DNA of 64,000 nt from Pseudidiomarina tainanensis (GCF_004214835.1 NZ_PIQJ01000001.1:620001-684000), one strand, 5' to 3'. Shown: positions 1 through 10,451, numbered from the stretch's first letter. A program made the numbers and translations. Notes: a model not told the origin generated them from the sequence alone.

Positions 1-3000
1 GTGGCGGGTACCGCCGCTGGTAACCCAGTGAGTACGACCTTCAATGGCGTTGCCGTTAACTTTTCAGGTGTTGCGCCAGGCGCTAATTTGATGGTTTACA
101 AAGCGCTGTGGGTGAATGCTGATGGCACCACCACGGGCTCGTCGATCAGTTTAGCTCAGGCGCTTGAAGCAGCCGCGGATGACGGCGCTGATGTGATTAA
201 CAACTCATGGGGTAGCTTAGATAATGGCGTGGCGCCATACGAAGCCGATATTGTGCGCGCTATTGACGAAATGGGCATTATTAATGTCGCGGCTGCCGGT
301 AACGATGGCCCGACTGAGAGCAGCATGGGATGCCCTGCGTGTCTGGATGAAATGTTTGCGGTAGCCAATACCCAAACCGGTCGCAGCTTTGCGGTCACGA
401 TGGAACACAGTGATTATAGTAATGCGATTCCTGTGCTAATTGGGCAAGGGGATTTCACTATTTCAAGCCCGATTAGTGGTGCTTTTCGCACTGTTAAGAA
501 CGATGCGCCGTCGAATCCACTAGCTTGTAGTAGTTTTAGTTCGGGATTGTTCACCAATGAGATTGTGTTGGTAGAGCGCGGTACCTGTACCTTCGAGCAA
601 AAGGCGAATAATTTACAAGCCGCTGGCGCCCGCGCCATGGTGCTTTATAACAATGTTGACGGTTCAATTAGCATGGATATGGGGGCGGCGACACTTCCTA
701 GCGTTTCGATTGATAAAGTTACCGGCGACCAACTTGAAACCGACTGGACCGCAGGTGAGCAGGTGACGATTAATCCGCCTGAGCGCACGATCAATGAATC
801 AGCTCAAGACCGTTTGGCCGCTTCTAGTTCGCGGGGACCAAATCGCGATAGTACGATCTTGAAACCAGAAGTAGCGGCGCCAGGAACCGGAATTTTGTCG
901 GCTTATCCGGGCGGCCAAGTGGCGTTATTGAGCGGAACTTCAATGGCGAGCCCGCATGTGGCCGGCGCGGCAGCGTTATTACGTGATCTCAAACCAAGCT
1001 GGACGCATCAGCAAATTAAGTCGGTGTTGATGACTGCGGCAAATCCTGCGATTAAGCAAAGTGACAACGACAATCAAGCGACACCGCATCAAGTGGGTGC
1101 TGGACGCATTGATCTGGCTGCTGCGGCCGATTCAGGAATCGGCTTTGATCGTGCCTATTTGAATAACAATGCATGTATAGGCATGTGCGAATTTACACGC
1201 AGTGTGACCAACCTAACAAATAGCGCGCAAACGTGGAATGTCACTGCAACTTTTGATGACCCAGATATGTCGGCGACTTTCCCAGCCACGTTTACGCTGG
1301 CAGCGAACGAAACCAAGGCATTCACGATTACTGTGAATACGGCGTTTGCACAAGCAGGTTGGCAGTATGGTGGCGTAACCTTTACTGCGAACTCGGGCGG
1401 CTATTCGCCAGCACGTTTGCCGGTTGCCGTATATACCTCAACGTCCGATGACCCACGGATCATTTCGGGTTCGATTGCCTCGGGTGCGGCGGTAGCTGGC
1501 GAGGCAATGCAGTTACAATTGCGTGGTGGCTTGGGCTTTACCGATGGTGCGACCACCTTTTCAGTGGCGCTACCGACCAGCAGCGGTATTGCGGTTGATT
1601 ACGATACGATCGATTTACAGCTAAAACGTAGCACGCAAACGGCGTTAACAGTTGAAGAAACGATTGGCTCGGTGATTTGGCAGGGCGATCAAAATGATGC
1701 GCCGGATGCGGCCAATATTGCAACAATGTCGGGTTTTGCTTTTGCCGGTATGTCATTAGCCGATGTGGCGCTCAGCAACGATATCAGTATCTCCAGTGTT
1801 TGTAGTGAAGGCTGTGATGATTTGGTAGCGGAAGTTGAGCTTGAAGGCGATGGTGCTACTTGGAGTTTTGATGGCATTGACCATAACGTTTTCTCGATGT
1901 GGAGTAACGGTGTGGTTGAGCTGGGTGCAAGCCGCGCATTGTTTACTGCCGTTGCCGCTGATTCGTTCCCAAATGAGAGTGAGCCGAATGGCATTGTTGC
2001 ACCGTTTTGGACGGACCTTGAGTTCGTGAACGGTGATGGTGAGATGAATTACGCCATTGTCACTGAAGGGTCGGATACCTATTTGGTGCTGGAATGGCAA
2101 AATGCCCGCAGTTGGGTTGCCTCAGGCAGCACCGACAGTGGCGTACGTTTTACTTTCAACGTGTGGTTCAAGTTGGGCACCAATGAAGTGATTTATAACT
2201 ATGTCGACGTGAATAGCGGCACACCAACTTACAAGCTTGCGATTGGCTTAGAGAACTTGCGCGGTGATGTAGGTGCAACGCATTATTCATCGGCTGCAAG
2301 TATTGGTAGCTATCCAACGGATGGCGCGACACTGGCGGCTAGCTTTACGTATGGTGAGCGCGCTGAAGTGTTAATGAATGTGCCAGTCATGGTAAGTAAC
2401 ATTGGCCCGCTCGCGGATGTGACGGTAACCGGCACCGCCAACCAGACTGCTGAAGTTGATTTCGCGACAGCAACGGCCGAGTTAGGGCGTGAATACGTGG
2501 TGTTGATGAATATTACCAGCACCGATGCCGGTTCGCCGGTTGAGTATGCTGCCCAGCTACCAATTTCGATTCAGCCACAAGGCGCGTTGACTGGCGTGTT
2601 GGTGAGTCAGCCTGCGCATGGTTCAGCGACATTCACTGGCGCGACGCTGAGCTATACACCGGATGCCGATTATACGGGCAGTGATAGTTTCAACGTGCGT
2701 TTGGTTGATGAAGCTGGCTCGCCTACTGCAACAGCGACGGTGACGGTCGAAATTACCAATACGGCACCAGTCGTGAGCGTGGATGCACCAAATTCCGCAA
2801 CTTCAGGTGACACGGTGCGGCTTGATGCCTCTGCAAGCAGCGATGCCGATGGCGATGTGTTGACTTACGAATGGGCGGTTGTCAGTGGCTCTGGTGTTTC
2901 ACTCTCTGGTGCGACTTCAGCTACAGCAAGTTTCACTGCGCCAACGGTTGAGACGGCAACCACGGTACAAGTGCGGGTTATAGTCTCAGACGGCCTAGCA

Positions 3001-3120
3001 ACCGCTCAGCAAACGGTGTCGGTGAGTATTACGCCACCGAAGAAAAGCTCAGGCGCGTTTGGCTGGTTAATGGTGTTGTTAGCACTGCCCTTAGTGTGGT
3101 TACGCCGCCGCCATGCTTAG
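1..3120 (+). CDS. Exported S8 (subtilisin-like) serine protease, 5' end outside window
   Basis: Secreted serine endopeptidase. The first residues in the window (VAGTAAGN) look like the continuation of the HGTHVAG histidine motif, so the signal peptide, propeptide, catalytic Asp and probably the His lie upstream. Visible are the oxyanion Asn (about residue 101, AAAGNDGP) and the nucleophile Ser about 314 in GTSMASPHVAG. A PA-like insert occupies roughly residues 120-265. Downstream are a nidogen-like stretch, an Ig/cadherin-like repeat and a PKD-like repeat (about 920-1010). The C-terminus is a short Gly/Ser stretch, a hydrophobic helix and an Arg-rich end (WLRRRHA), which matches GlyGly-CTERM sorting signals handled by rhombosortase. 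It likely degrades extracellular protein. The GTG at position 1 is only a window-edge codon. Confidence 0.93.
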   Translation: MAGTAAGNPVSTTFNGVAVNFSGVAPGANLMVYKALWVNADGTTTGSSISLAQALEAAADDGADVINNSWGSLDNGVAPYEADIVRAIDEMGIINVAAAGNDGPTESSMGCPACLDEMFAVANTQTGRSFAVTMEHSDYSNAIPVLIGQGDFTISSPISGAFRTVKNDAPSNPLACSSFSSGLFTNEIVLVERGTCTFEQKANNLQAAGARAMVLYNNVDGSISMDMGAATLPSVSIDKVTGDQLETDWTAGEQVTINPPERTINESAQDRLAASSSRGPNRDSTILKPEVAAPGTGILSAYPGGQVALLSGTSMASPHVAGAAALLRDLKPSWTHQQIKSVLMTAANPAIKQSDNDNQATPHQVGAGRIDLAAAADSGIGFDRAYLNNNACIGMCEFTRSVTNLTNSAQTWNVTATFDDPDMSATFPATFTLAANETKAFTITVNTAFAQAGWQYGGVTFTANSGGYSPARLPVAVYTSTSDDPRIISGSIASGAAVAGEAMQLQLRGGLGFTDGATTFSVALPTSSGIAVDYDTIDLQLKRSTQTALTVEETIGSVIWQGDQNDAPDAANIATMSGFAFAGMSLADVALSNDISISSVCSEGCDDLVAEVELEGDGATWSFDGIDHNVFSMWSNGVVELGASRALFTAVAADSFPNESEPNGIVAPFWTDLEFVNGDGEMNYAIVTEGSDTYLVLEWQNARSWVASGSTDSGVRFTFNVWFKLGTNEVIYNYVDVNSGTPTYKLAIGLENLRGDVGATHYSSAASIGSYPTDGATLAASFTYGERAEVLMNVPVMVSNIGPLADVTVTGTANQTAEVDFATATAELGREYVVLMNITSTDAGSPVEYAAQLPISIQPQGALTGVLVSQPAHGSATFTGATLSYTPDADYTGSDSFNVRLVDEAGSPTATATVTVEITNTAPVVSVDAPNSATSGDTVRLDASASSDADGDVLTYEWAVVSGSGVSLSGATSATASFTAPTVETATTVQVRVIVSDGLATAQQTVSVSITPPKKSSGAFGWLMVLLALPLVWLRRRHA

Positions 3121-3149
3121 AATGTTAAGTTGCTATAATTCATAATAAA

Positions 3150-3176
3150 ACGGCGATAGGATGATTCTGTCGCCGT
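3150..3176 (+). terminator. Hairpin after the protease gene
   Basis: A 7-bp stem ACGGCGA/TCGCCGT lies 30 bases past the protease stop. It lacks a clear T-run, so it is only a possible terminator. Confidence 0.35.
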
Positions 3177-3195
3177 AATTCAACGAGGTGTTGCT

Positions 3196-3663
3196 ATGAC
3201 TAAAGGATTAACTCAAGCACTGGGCATGTTAGTTTTCGCTGTTGCAATAACTGGCTGTGTTGATGCCGAACAAGCCAATAGCGATGGGAGTGTGTCCATG
3301 ACCCATGAAACTGAGCAAGAACAAAGTGTCGATCCTGCTGCTGATGCGAGTCGCGATGCGCGCATTGCCGAGCTTGATAATCAGATTCGTACGATGGTGG
3401 GGATTGCTCGCGCCGATTCGTTTGATCAGTGCCGTATGGCGGCTGTTGGCAAACGCGCCTGCGGTGGGCCTGAGTATTACATTGCCTACTCAACCCAAGA
3501 GACGGATGAGAAGACGCTGCAGCAATTGATAGACGAGTATACGCAATTGCGTATTGAGCATATTCAAGCGACTCAGGAAATGAGCACCTGCGAGGTGATT
3601 CCTGAGCCTCAATTATCGCTTGAAAATGGTATTTGTCGCGCGACGCCACTCGCGCGCATGTAA
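3196..3663 (+). CDS. Small hypothetical lipoprotein
   Basis: A 155-aa protein with a lipoprotein signal peptide: a short basic start, a hydrophobic stretch and lipobox AITGC with the lipidated Cys near residue 21. The mature part is hydrophilic and mostly helical in appearance, with several Cys residues (DQCRMAA, KRACGG, STCEV, GICRA) that may form disulfides. A ribosome site (AACGAGG) precedes the ATG. I do not recognise the family. It converges with the kinase gene, with a single base between the two stop codons. Confidence 0.7.
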   Translation: MTKGLTQALGMLVFAVAITGCVDAEQANSDGSVSMTHETEQEQSVDPAADASRDARIAELDNQIRTMVGIARADSFDQCRMAAVGKRACGGPEYYIAYSTQETDEKTLQQLIDEYTQLRIEHIQATQEMSTCEVIPEPQLSLENGICRATPLARM

Positions 3664-3664
3664 C

Positions 3665-6600
3665 TTATTGCCGCTCCAAATATTTCAGTAGTGATTTGAG
3701 AGCGGCTGGTTTGACTGGCTTGGCCAGAAAGTGCAAGTTTTGTTCACGCGCTTGTTTACGCACCGAGTCATCGCGCATGGCGGTTACTAACGCACCGGAT
3801 AACGTGTCACCCCAGTAATGCCGTAGCGCTCGCGCTAGACTTAAGCCGTCATGTTCGTCATCACCTAATTGATAATCTAACAAGATGCCATCGGGGCGTT
3901 CATGGGTGCTGGCGTATTCAAGCGCGGTTGCGCTGCTGGTGAAGGTTTCGACAGTACAGCCCCACTTCTCTAAAAGTGCGCGTAAGGCGCTTAAGTTTTC
4001 TTGGTCGTCATCAACGCAAACCACCTGCATGCCACGGTTCACGTCTGCTGTATTGGCTTGTTGTGGCTTTTCGTAAACCTGCGAAGGGTTGCCAAGCGGT
4101 ACTTGTACTGAGAAACAACTACCTGAGCCTTCAACTGTTTTAAGCCGCAGTTCACAGTGCAACTGTTCGCTCATACGTTTCGCCACACTCAAGCCTAAAC
4201 CGACCCCTTCAACACGGGTTTGCGAGCCACGGTAGAAGGCATCAAAAATGCGGTGGCGCTGCTGCGCGGTAATACCTGGGCCGGTGTCGTAAACGGCGAT
4301 AAGTAAGTGCTCACCACGTTTGCGCACCGCAAGTAATACTTTGCCTTGGTCGCGGTTGTATTTCACCGCATTGGACAAGAAGTTTTGAATAATGCGACGC
4401 AAATAGGTCGGGTCGGTATACACCACCCCGTCGTGCAAATTGGTTTTTAAAGTAATACCACGTTGTTCGGCTAATACACCGTATTCATGAATCAGCGGCT
4501 CCAAAATGGTGCTTAAGCGCACATGGCGAAAGCTTGGTTGCAGCGCGCCTTGGTCCATTTTCGCAATTTGTAGCAACGTACTCAGCAAATGCTCGGTAGA
4601 AGCTAATGCGGTATCGAGTTTACTCACCAATTGCAAATTATTGTGGTTGAGGTTGTTTTCGTCCATGGCTGACAAATACAGTCGAGCGGCGTTTAATGGC
4701 TGTAGAATATCGTGACTCGCTAATGCCAAGAATCGCGTTTTTGAGGCGTTGGCCTCTTCAGCTTGTTGCGTGGCCTTTTTCAGCTCTACTTCCACTTTGC
4801 GGCGACGTTCAATTTCTTCAGTGAGCTCATTGTTGATTTCGCGGATTTTTTTCTGGCGCACGTTAATGCGCTGCTCAAGATCGATATTCGCTTCTTCGAG
4901 CGCCTGTTGTGTTTCAACGTGTTCGGTAATATCCGTGAACGAGGTTACAAAACCGCCATTGGGTAGCGGGTTGCCCACCATTTCAATGACCCGACCATCG
5001 CCACGGCGACGAATGAAGCGGTGTGGTGAACCTACTTGCATGTGTTTCAGACGTTTCGCGACCAGTTCGTCAATTTCACCAGGACCACATTCACCGCGCT
5101 CGGCGTTGTAACGAATCAGTGTGGCAATAGGTTGGCCTGGTTTCACCATGCCGTCGGGATAATCAAATAGATCAAGGTAACGCTTGTTCCACGCCACCAA
5201 ACGTAAGTCGGCATCGACCACCGAAATACCTTGCGCTAAGTTCTCGAGTGAGCTGAACAAGATGGCCTGTTGGGTTTGAAGCGCTTGGGTGGTGTCATCA
5301 AAAAAGTGCACCACTTCTTCGAGATGCAAGCGGCGATCGCGTAACGCGGCTTCAACCAACGAACGCGCTGTTGCGGCACCGAGTACGCCAGTGAGCACGC
5401 GCTCCACGTAATCGATGAATTCACGCGATGCGACGTCTTCTTTATTGGTATGGCTGCTGTCATCGCCTTGTGCTTCGGCAAAGTAATCGAGTAACTGTGC
5501 GGTGCGTTGCTCGCCGACAAAGGTTTGTAGCAATAACATCATATCGCCATTGGTGGCTTGATGATGACGACCTACGGTGTGTTCTTGCACTCGAGTGCGC
5601 GGCTTCACAAAGGCCGTTGCCTGAATACGGTCAATCAAGCGCGGCTGTGCCAGCAGTGAAAACACAAAGTAGAAAGCGGTGTTCACTGCCAAACTGATCA
5701 CAGTACCTTGAGTGATGATGCTGGTGTCGGTGCTGTCGTGCGGTAAATACATCGGTACCGCTACTGCGAATAACCAAGCTATCAAACCGGTTCCTAAGCC
5801 AACATACACACCACGTGCGTGACCGCGACGCCAATACAAGCCGCCCAATACCGCCGGTAATAGTTGTAACACCACCGAGAATGCTAATAAGCCAATACTG
5901 ACGAGCCCCGTGCCGGCTGCCCAGAAGTAGTAACATAAGTAGCTCAATAATAAGATGATGGCGATGGCAACGCGCCGAATAAACAAGAGGCGCTTTTGAA
6001 AGCTTGTGGGGAAGCGGCTACGACGTTGCAAAATCACCGGCATAATCACGTCGTTTGTGACCATGGTACTGAGCGTAACTGAAGCGATAATTACCATCGC
6101 GGTTGCTGCAGAAAATCCACCGATAAAGATAAATACGGCAAGCCAAGTCTGGTCATGCAGCAACGGTAGGCGCAGGGCATAGGTATCGCCATCAAAGCCG
6201 TTACCGAAAAATAGATCGCCACTGAGTGCAATTGGCACAATGGCGACGGCAACTAAAACTAAATAAACCGGAAAGCCCCAACGCGCGGTTTTGAGATGGT
6301 TTACATTCACGTTATCCACTACCGCCACGTGAAATTGGCGCGGTAGACACAGAATAACGCCGGCTGCCATAAAAGTTTGAACAATGAAATCAAACTCGGT
6401 CAGCGCCTCCCAGCTCCAAGCTTTTGAACTTGGTGTGGTGACTTGCTCCCACATGCTAACGGGTGAGACATCATTAAATAAGAAGTATGCAAACACCGCA
6501 GCCGCTAATAGCGCAAGCAACTTCACTGCGGATTCAAACGCAATCGCTAGAATCATCCCGTTACGATATTCGGTGACCTCAATGTGACGAGTACCGAACA

Positions 6601-7111
6601 ACATGGCGAATACCGCCATAATTCCGGCGGCGACGAGCTCATTAATCGAAAATTGGGTCAACGCTGAGGTGTTTTCGGTCAGCACTACAAAGGTCAGACC
6701 AACAGCTTTTAATTGCAGCGCGATGTAAGGAATTGTTGCCAGTGCCGCAATCAAAGTTACAAATAAAGCGAGACGCTGACGCTTGCCATAACGACTGGCG
6801 ATGAAGTCAGCAATCGAGGTGATGTTCTGCTGTTTCGACACGCTTACCAGCTTTTCCAGCAATGGCAACGCAAAGATAAATAATAAGAACGGCCCGAGTA
6901 AAATCGGAATATAAGCCCAGCCGTCAGTTGCCGCATTACCCACCGCACCATAGTACGTCCAGCTGGTGCAATAAATTGCCAATGACATACTGTAAATGAT
7001 TGGTTTATAGCTAATTTTATTGGCCAATGAGTTGGGTTTATCACCCCAGTGCGCAACGGCAAAGAGCAGGGCGATATAGGCCAATGAGGCTAAGATGAGT
7101 AGTAGTGTCAT
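3665..7111 (-). CDS. Sodium:solute symporter-type sensor hybrid histidine kinase
   Basis: A membrane sensor kinase of 1148 aa. The N-terminal half (about 1-500) is a multi-helix SSS (PutP-like) transporter domain. It is followed by a PAS domain (about 630-730), a coiled segment, a HisKA domain with phospho-acceptor His800 in LASHDILQPL, an HATPase domain (N-box NFLSNAVKYN, DTGPGI, GLGLSVAKRMS) and a C-terminal receiver with Asp1079 in LLDYQL. The architecture resembles CbrA-type kinases, which couple nutrient sensing or transport to a response regulator. CbrA itself lacks the receiver, so this is a hybrid relative. No partner response regulator is in the window. It diverges from the TonB-receptor gene, with a family A repeat between. 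Confidence 0.92.
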   Translation of the reverse strand: MTLLLILASLAYIALLFAVAHWGDKPNSLANKISYKPIIYSMSLAIYCTSWTYYGAVGNAATDGWAYIPILLGPFLLFIFALPLLEKLVSVSKQQNITSIADFIASRYGKRQRLALFVTLIAALATIPYIALQLKAVGLTFVVLTENTSALTQFSINELVAAGIMAVFAMLFGTRHIEVTEYRNGMILAIAFESAVKLLALLAAAVFAYFLFNDVSPVSMWEQVTTPSSKAWSWEALTEFDFIVQTFMAAGVILCLPRQFHVAVVDNVNVNHLKTARWGFPVYLVLVAVAIVPIALSGDLFFGNGFDGDTYALRLPLLHDQTWLAVFIFIGGFSAATAMVIIASVTLSTMVTNDVIMPVILQRRSRFPTSFQKRLLFIRRVAIAIILLLSYLCYYFWAAGTGLVSIGLLAFSVVLQLLPAVLGGLYWRRGHARGVYVGLGTGLIAWLFAVAVPMYLPHDSTDTSIITQGTVISLAVNTAFYFVFSLLAQPRLIDRIQATAFVKPRTRVQEHTVGRHHQATNGDMMLLLQTFVGEQRTAQLLDYFAEAQGDDSSHTNKEDVASREFIDYVERVLTGVLGAATARSLVEAALRDRRLHLEEVVHFFDDTTQALQTQQAILFSSLENLAQGISVVDADLRLVAWNKRYLDLFDYPDGMVKPGQPIATLIRYNAERGECGPGEIDELVAKRLKHMQVGSPHRFIRRRGDGRVIEMVGNPLPNGGFVTSFTDITEHVETQQALEEANIDLEQRINVRQKKIREINNELTEEIERRRKVEVELKKATQQAEEANASKTRFLALASHDILQPLNAARLYLSAMDENNLNHNNLQLVSKLDTALASTEHLLSTLLQIAKMDQGALQPSFRHVRLSTILEPLIHEYGVLAEQRGITLKTNLHDGVVYTDPTYLRRIIQNFLSNAVKYNRDQGKVLLAVRKRGEHLLIAVYDTGPGITAQQRHRIFDAFYRGSQTRVEGVGLGLSVAKRMSEQLHCELRLKTVEGSGSCFSVQVPLGNPSQVYEKPQQANTADVNRGMQVVCVDDDQENLSALRALLEKWGCTVETFTSSATALEYASTHERPDGILLDYQLGDDEHDGLSLARALRHYWGDTLSGALVTAMRDDSVRKQAREQNLHFLAKPVKPAALKSLLKYLERQ

Positions 7112-7124
7112 GTGAAAACCAAAA

Positions 7125-7266
7125 TCGATATTAGCTATTAGATATTAGATATTAACACCAAGAGCTGAAAAGCAAAGACGATGTTAGCTATTAGCCACAA
7201 GATTTGAGAGCCGTTGTACCGAGTGTTTGTGTTTTCTCTAATATCTAATATCCAATAGCTAATATC
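7125..7266. repeat. Family A heptad inverted repeat, copy A1 (with a second left arm)
   Basis: The left arm at 7125-7154 is made of 7-bp units (GATATTA, GCTATTA, GATATTA, GATATTA). A degenerate second left arm at 7179-7208 keeps the same phase (GATGTTA, GCTATTA, GCCACAA, GATTTGA). One right arm lies at 7238-7266. The distance from the second left arm to the right arm matches other copies, so the first left arm seems an extra insertion. It lies in the divergent intergenic region. Confidence 0.85.
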
Positions 7267-7446
7267 TCTGTTGTCATATGATGTTTTTCTTATTCGGGGG
7301 TTTAAATTTCCACCTATTACTGCTAAAACAGGGTATGTGTAACACTTCGTTACACTTTGTCACAAATTGGATGTGCGTCTTAAAACGGGATTCCCCGCTT
7401 CACATCTTTTTTAGAACAATAAAAACAACCCATGGAGAATAACAGA
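7267..7446. other. Upstream region of the TonB-receptor gene
   Basis: This is the non-coding part of the 335-bp divergent gap between the kinase and the receptor that is not occupied by the repeat. It presumably holds the receptor promoter. I see no convincing -35/-10 pair, operator or small gene. Confidence 0.4.
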
Positions 7447-10419
7447 ATGAAGAGTACTTTCTTTAGAAGTACGTTGGCTGCTGCAGCAGTTGCTTCTGCA
7501 CTTGGTGTTGCCGCTCCTGCTATGGCGCAGGATAACTCAAAAGGTTATTTACAAGGCCAATCAACTGACCAATCTGGTCAAGTGGTTAGCGAAGTAACGG
7601 TAACAATCACCAACCTTGAAACTGGCTTGACGCGTAGTTCAACAACCAATGAAAGCGGTAACTTCCGTTTCCCATTGTTGCCACCGGGCGCTTACTCACT
7701 GAAAGCTGAGAAGTCTGGCTACGGCACCGTTGCTGAAGAACGTGTTAACGTTGGTGTTGCTGGTACAACGACTATCAACCTAACGATGGCTACTGCAGAT
7801 GCAATGGAAACATTGACTGTGCGTGGTTCAAGCGTATCAATGATCGACACGACGTCATCAGAGTCGCAACTGGTTGTTACTCAAGACTTCCTTGAGAAGG
7901 TTCCAGTTCCTCGTGACATCGCATCGGTAGCACTATTAGCGCCAGGTACAACCAAAGGTGATTCATCGTTTGGTAATTTGACCTCTTTTGGTGGTGCTTC
8001 GGTTGGTGAAAACGTTTACTACGTGAACGGTTTGAACGTAACTAACTTCCGTAACGGCTTGGGTGGCGCAGAGTTGCCATTCGAAATGTACGAAACGTTT
8101 GAAGTGAAAACAGGTGGTTACTCAGCTGAGTACGGTCGTTCAACCGGTGGTGTTGTAAACGCAACCACTAAATCTGGTTCGAACGAGTTTGAAGCTGGCT
8201 TCAGTGCTTACTTTGAGCCGGATTCACTGCGTGAAAATGCACCAGACACTATCGTTACTGATCCTAACGCAATCGCAGAATTGGGTGGTTACGAGTACTA
8301 CGGCTTAAACCATAACGACAAGATTTCTGAAACCAACTACAACTTGTGGGCAAGTGGTGCGTTGGTACAAGATAAGTTGTTCTTCTTTGGTTTGGTTAAC
8401 TTCAAAGATCGCACCAGCGACTACACCGGCAATACGCTTGCGTATGACCGCGATGGTAGCGACGTGTTGTATGCATTGAAGTTAGACTGGTACATCACAC
8501 CAGATCATATTCTTGAATTCACTGGTTGGGATAACTCAAGCGACCTCGATACGTCGAAGTATGGCTTTGATAGCCGCACTGAAACGCGTGGTGAGTTGTT
8601 CGGTGACTACGTGCTTGAGCGCGGTGGTCAATCGTATGCGGTTCAATACACCGGTATCGTTTCTGATGATATTACTATCAGCGCGTTATACGGCGTGAAC
8701 AAAGCAACTTACAGCAACGTGAATGCTGCAAATACACCAGTCGGTGCAGTGCACTATCCATCTGGTCGTCAGTTCACTCAGTTCGGTTTGAACACGCCAT
8801 CAATCATGGAAGATGAGCGTAAAGCTTATCGTTTCGATGTTGACTGGTACGTGAGCATGGATCACACCTTGCGCTTCGGTATCGATTACGAAGACATGAG
8901 TGCGATTGAAGAAACTGCACGTGTTGGTAACACGCTGTATCAATATCAATCATGTGCAAACATGGACGCAGTAACTGAAGGCGACTTGCTGAATGCTGAT
9001 TGTGCTTTAGTACGTTTCAACACTTACGTGAACAGCGGTTCTTTCCAAACCAAATCAAGTGCGTTCTACGTGCAAGATACTTGGAACGTGACCGATACTA
9101 TTACGGCACGTATTGGTTTGCGTAACGAAACGTTCGAAAACTTTAACAAAGCTGGCGAGAAGTTCGTCGATGTTTCTGACCAGTGGGCACCACGTATCGG
9201 TGTGGCATGGGACGTATTCGGCGATGGCGAAACTAAAGCGTTTGCTAACTACGGCCGTTATTTCTTACCAGTTGCTACCAACACCAACATCCGTTTGGCG
9301 GGTGACGAGTTATACACCATCTTCATTTATGAATTATTGGGTATCAATGAGGACTTATCGCCAATCGTGAACGAGGACGAAATCCTTGCTGGTGCGGTAT
9401 ACGCTGATGGTACTTTGAAAGGTACTGGCGAAACCGTTGACGCAGACTTTGACCCAATGTACCAAGATGAATTCATCTTAGGCTTTGAGCAAGTATTGTC
9501 TGACAACTGGAGCATGGGTGTTAAAGCAACGTATCGTGATCTGAAGAGCTCGCTTGAAGATATCGCGATTGACTACGGCTTTAATGAGTACTTAGAAGCT
9601 GAATTCGGTTCAAGCTGTACTGCTTGTTCTGGCTTCCATTACTATGTACTGACTAATCCAGGTGATGATGTAACGGTTACAACTGACCCTGATTACGATG
9701 GTCCATTAGAGTACGGCCAGTACACTATTCCTGGTTCTTACTTAGGTTACCCAGAAGCTAAGCGTCAGTATGCTGCTGTTGATATCAACCTTCGTCGTGC
9801 ATTTGCCGACAACTGGATGGTTGACGCAACTTATACTTGGTCACATAGCTGGGGTAACAACGAAGGTTTCGTACGTTCAGATAACGGCCAAACCGACGCT
9901 GGCTTAACCACTAACTTTGACCAACCAGGATTGACTGATGGCGCGTACGGTAACCTTCCGAACGACCGTCGTCACATGCTGAAAGTTCAATCGGCTTACC
10001 AGTTCACTGAAGCGTTAACACTTGGTGCTAACTTCCGTTGGGAAACTGGTCGTCCGTTGAGTGCATTTGGTCTTCACGGTACTGACGTATTCGCTTCTTG
10101 GTACGGCGCTGAGTCGTTCTACAAAGGCGGTGAGTTAGTTCCACGTGGTTCTGTTGGTCGTACCGACAACAACTGGTCACTTGACTTAACAGCTCGCTAC
10201 GAGTTGAACGTTAACGACATTCCAGTTGTGTTGCGTGCCGACGTGTTCAACGTATTCAACAACGATGCTGTTACCGAGCGTAACGAAGTTGCAGAATACT
10301 GGGACGGCGGTGCCAACCCGAACGGTACGGATAGTGCAGCTGAGAGTTATTTGTATAACTTGCCAGATGCGTATCAAACGCCACGTTACTTCCGTTTCAG
10401 CGTAGACGTTCGCTTCTAA
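7447..10419 (+). CDS. TonB-dependent receptor, Oar-like with carboxypeptidase-regulatory-like domain
   Basis: Outer-membrane TonB-dependent transporter, 990 aa from the ATG at 7447. An in-frame ATG at 7432 is less likely because it overlaps the GGAG ribosome site (7434-7437) that serves 7447. A signal peptide ends at AMAQD. A carboxypeptidase-regulatory-like beta domain follows (about 35-105: GQVVSEVTVTITN, FPLLPPGAYSL), then a plug domain and a 22-stranded-type barrel ending in an aromatic strand (FSVDVRF). Oar-like receptors are often linked to uptake of peptides or protein fragments; the substrate here is unknown. A strong terminator separates it from the sulfotransferase gene. Confidence 0.92.
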   Translation: MKSTFFRSTLAAAAVASALGVAAPAMAQDNSKGYLQGQSTDQSGQVVSEVTVTITNLETGLTRSSTTNESGNFRFPLLPPGAYSLKAEKSGYGTVAEERVNVGVAGTTTINLTMATADAMETLTVRGSSVSMIDTTSSESQLVVTQDFLEKVPVPRDIASVALLAPGTTKGDSSFGNLTSFGGASVGENVYYVNGLNVTNFRNGLGGAELPFEMYETFEVKTGGYSAEYGRSTGGVVNATTKSGSNEFEAGFSAYFEPDSLRENAPDTIVTDPNAIAELGGYEYYGLNHNDKISETNYNLWASGALVQDKLFFFGLVNFKDRTSDYTGNTLAYDRDGSDVLYALKLDWYITPDHILEFTGWDNSSDLDTSKYGFDSRTETRGELFGDYVLERGGQSYAVQYTGIVSDDITISALYGVNKATYSNVNAANTPVGAVHYPSGRQFTQFGLNTPSIMEDERKAYRFDVDWYVSMDHTLRFGIDYEDMSAIEETARVGNTLYQYQSCANMDAVTEGDLLNADCALVRFNTYVNSGSFQTKSSAFYVQDTWNVTDTITARIGLRNETFENFNKAGEKFVDVSDQWAPRIGVAWDVFGDGETKAFANYGRYFLPVATNTNIRLAGDELYTIFIYELLGINEDLSPIVNEDEILAGAVYADGTLKGTGETVDADFDPMYQDEFILGFEQVLSDNWSMGVKATYRDLKSSLEDIAIDYGFNEYLEAEFGSSCTACSGFHYYVLTNPGDDVTVTTDPDYDGPLEYGQYTIPGSYLGYPEAKRQYAAVDINLRRAFADNWMVDATYTWSHSWGNNEGFVRSDNGQTDAGLTTNFDQPGLTDGAYGNLPNDRRHMLKVQSAYQFTEALTLGANFRWETGRPLSAFGLHGTDVFASWYGAESFYKGGELVPRGSVGRTDNNWSLDLTARYELNVNDIPVVLRADVFNVFNNDAVTERNEVAEYWDGGANPNGTDSAAESYLYNLPDAYQTPRYFRFSVDVRF

Positions 10420-10451
10420 GCAGCGTTTAGCTTAAATTAAGTAACTAAAGT

